Origin: Paenibacillus sp. UBA6285
GTDB lineage: Bacteria; Bacillota; Bacilli; Paenibacillales; Paenibacillaceae
DNA length: 6,755 nt
Assembly (NCBI GenBank): GCA_002438345.1
Contig: DJUJ01000158.1
Location: forward strand, 72,229-78,983
Reading direction: 5' to 3'
Notes under the pieces: generated by a model
Seen by the model: only the letters and a program-made list of their open reading frames with translations
The model's database searches: none
What the model was told of the DNA's origin: nothing
Part shown: one piece after another, positions 5,119-6,755 of the stretch
How positions within the stretch are numbered: position 1 is the stretch's first letter
Layout of the letters: each line of letters begins with the position of its first letter
Made by a program: the position numbers and the translations under genes

Positions 5119-5550
5119 ATGATGAGTTCTTATTCCATAGATGATGTAGATTTTCGCATCTTGCAACTTCTAATTGAAGATTCCACGATCAGTCACAGAG
5201 ACATTGGGCAGCAAGTGCATATGACAGGTCAAGCTGTGGGTGCGCGTATTCGCAAAATGCAGGACACCGGAGTGATTGAAGGTTACACCGTCCGCTGGAA
5301 TCCAGATAAAGTCGGTGAGGTGATCCATGCCTTTATAACAGTTTTTCTGGGTTCGAATACGGTCCATCCAGCCTTTCAGACATTCGCAAAGCAGCATGAC
5401 AGTGTAAAAGAAATGCATCGGGTTAGTGGAGAAGGTTGCTATTGGATACGGGTTCGTGCCGTAAGCCAAGAGGATTTGAATATCTTTCTCGATGAGCTGC
5501 TAAAGTTCGGAAATTACAGAGTCAATCTGTCTATGGGGAAGATTAAATAA
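5119..5550 (+). CDS. Lrp/AsnC family transcriptional regulator
   Basis: A 143-residue DNA-binding regulator of full family length. The N-terminal AsnC-type winged helix-turn-helix starts with DDVDFRILQLLIEDSTISHRDIG (8-30) and has the recognition part MTGQAVGARIRKMQDTGVIEGY (35-56). The C-terminal RAM ligand-binding and oligomerisation domain covers about 66-138, including VSGEGCYWIRVRA (102-114), where these proteins usually bind amino acids. ATG 5119 has AAAGGA (5104-5109) 9 nt upstream; a second ATG follows directly and is 12 nt away. It is divergent from the UlaG-like hydrolase gene and probably controls it and itself through the repeats at 5025-5084. The effector is unknown. It ends before a strong terminator shared with the convergent SLH gene. 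Confidence 0.92.
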   Translation: MMSSYSIDDVDFRILQLLIEDSTISHRDIGQQVHMTGQAVGARIRKMQDTGVIEGYTVRWNPDKVGEVIHAFITVFLGSNTVHPAFQTFAKQHDSVKEMHRVSGEGCYWIRVRAVSQEDLNIFLDELLKFGNYRVNLSMGKIK

Positions 5551-5562
5551 GGTGAAAAAGTC

Positions 5563-5602
5563 AAAGCCGCCGTAAAGGAAAATTCCTTTGCGGCGGCTTT
5601 TT
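5563..5602. terminator. Strong terminator between convergent genes, probably bidirectional
   Basis: AAAGCCGCCG-TAAAGGAA and TTCCTTTG-CGGCGGCTTT pair over about 18 bases (one T-G pair in the middle) with a 2-4-nt loop, followed by TTTTT on the plus strand for the Lrp-type gene. On the minus strand the stem ends in CTTTGACTTTTT, so it can also end the SLH gene, whose stop codon is 21 nt away. Confidence 0.92.
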
Positions 5603-5623
5603 GTTCTAGCTTCTTTGCGAAAG

Positions 5624-6755
5624 TTAATTTAATAATCCGGCTACTTTAAGCAATCTAGCTAGAATCACCGCTGCCTCTGCACGGATAGTATCATTGCCAG
5701 GCGCAAAGTTGCCTGCGGATTGGCCTTTCATGATTTCTTTTGCTGTTAAGACATACACAGCCTCTTTAGCCCAAGAAGAAATAGAAGATGAATCTGTGAA
5801 TGCATTTGTACCAGGGTTAGTTCCAGCTCCAAGGTTCAACAGCTTCAGTGCTCTAGCTGCCATAACAGCCATTTGCTCCCGTGTAAAAGAGGCATTCGGA
5901 CGGAAGGTTCCATCCTCATAGCCTTGAACCAATCCTAAGGCTGCGGCGGCTCTGGCATCCGCTGCATACCATGATAAATCGGACACATCACTAAAGGCCG
6001 TCGTTGTGTTCCCAGCGACTAGACCCAACGAACGAATCAGCATAGCTGCGAATTCGGCACGACTGACCGATTTCTGAGGTGCAAAAGTATCTGTGGATTG
6101 TCCGGTTAGGATCAATCGACTAGCAAGCATCTCAATCTCATTCTTCGCCCAGTGTGAAGAAATATCCCAAAGGTTATAGGGTGTTGTGCAACGACGAATA
6201 TCCCGCTAGCACTGCTGCTCTTAACAGTAACCTTGGTCATCCCACCTACGAGCTCGAACAATGCAGGTACATAACGGAAGGAACCCGTCTGCTCATCGTA
6301 AATAAGGACTTCTCCCGTCTTTGCAACCAGTGCTCCCTCCATCATAAATGTACGATCTACATACGTGGTACCGAACCCATTAGCAGGTACACTGGTTTTG
6401 CCATCTGTAACCTTTAAGGTGACACTTTCCGGAGTTCCTTGCACAGTAAAGCCTTGCTGCTTAGCCTTGGCAAGCAGTTGTTCCAACCCTTTTCCGCTTA
6501 GCGGAATTAGTTGGAACTCTAGCGTGCCTGCTGGCATTTGTGCAGCTTTCAGCACGCTCTCCACGGGTCCTAATGGGAACTGATAGCTCATATCGCCACT
6601 GGCAATGACAAGCACCGCATTCGGGCTAAATGCTGCCGCATTGCGTAAAGCTTCTGCGCTAAAGCGAGCTATACCATCTCCGTTAGCTGAAATCTCGATA
6701 AGAGCTTGCCCAGCAGTAGCCTTAGCTCTTAGCTGCGCATCATTATTAGCTGCTG
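5624..6755 (-). pseudogene. SLH-domain surface protein, 3' part, broken by a frameshift
   Basis: This is the C-terminal part of a secreted protein held to the cell wall by S-layer homology (SLH) repeats; the start lies beyond the right edge. From 6755 to 6169 one frame encodes the end of an extracellular region: ALIEISANGDGIARFSAEAL, PNAVLVIASGD, then RTFMMEGALVAKTGEVLIYD and FVVAQHPITF. From 6166 to 5624 a second frame carries three SLH repeats: DISSHWAKNEIEMLASR..., AFSDVSDLSWYAADARA... with EDGTFRPNASFTREQM, and AFTDSSSISSWAKEAV... with GNDTIRAEAAVILARL. Between TTT (6171-6169) and GAT (6166-6164) only GG remains where a whole codon is expected, so one base is missing. Read as sequenced, translation runs on to 6112 and loses all three anchors. 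Restoring one base gives a normal ...ITF-x-DISSHWAK junction. It may be a real mutation or a sequencing error in a short G run. Confidence 0.82.

Noticed and set aside
1..6755. CRISPR array, insertion sequence, riboswitch or T-box
   Set aside because: No regularly spaced repeats, no transposase or its ends, and no recognisable T-box or riboswitch core were seen on either strand.

Overview
The window looks like chromosomal DNA of a Paenibacillus-type Firmicute. This rests on AGGAGG-type ribosome binding sites, a cell-surface protein ending in three SLH repeats of the Paenibacillus style, an Lrp/AsnC regulator next to a metal-dependent hydrolase, and low-GC Gram-positive style tRNAs and terminators. 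This is an inference from sequence style and remembered families; no search was run. Nearly everything is on the minus strand; the Lrp-type regulator is the only plus-strand gene.

Layout. Positions 71-806 (minus) hold a PhnE-type phosphonate ABC permease that lacks its own 5' end. In front of it, in another frame, is a good ribosome binding site and the first ~16 codons of a PHP-domain phosphoesterase, which suggests that a deletion joined two genes of a phosphonate cluster. Positions 976-3535 (minus) are an AT-rich accessory block of unrelated small genes: a SAM methyltransferase, a GNAT acetyltransferase, an unknown 104-residue protein, a 63-residue membrane protein, and a probable orphan toxin-immunity protein. 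The larger gaps between them carry GC-richer, non-coding, foldable sequence, including a ~160-nt element bounded by imperfect inverted repeats (2879-3038). Positions 3536-3914 carry no convincing gene but hold two rho-independent terminators. Positions 3915-4148 are a tRNA-Asn(GTT)/tRNA-Ser(GCT) unit with a clear sigma-A promoter. Positions 4240-5550 are a divergent pair: a UlaG-like metallo-beta-lactamase-fold hydrolase (minus) and an Lrp/AsnC regulator (plus), sharing a 126-bp control region with operator-like repeats. Positions 5624-6755 (minus, running off the right edge) are the C-terminal part of an SLH-anchored surface protein broken by a one-base frameshift near 6166-6169.

How the parts fit. 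The Lrp-type regulator probably controls its divergent hydrolase neighbour and itself. The accessory block lies on the 3' side of the tRNA pair, a usual place for acquired DNA, and reads as a collection of single-gene cassettes rather than one pathway. The phosphonate remnant and the frameshifted SLH gene show gene decay (or, for the one-base change, possible sequencing error). I see no complete new multi-gene system. The best leads are the inverted-repeat element among the cassette-like genes, the orphan immunity gene, and the PHP/PhnE junction.
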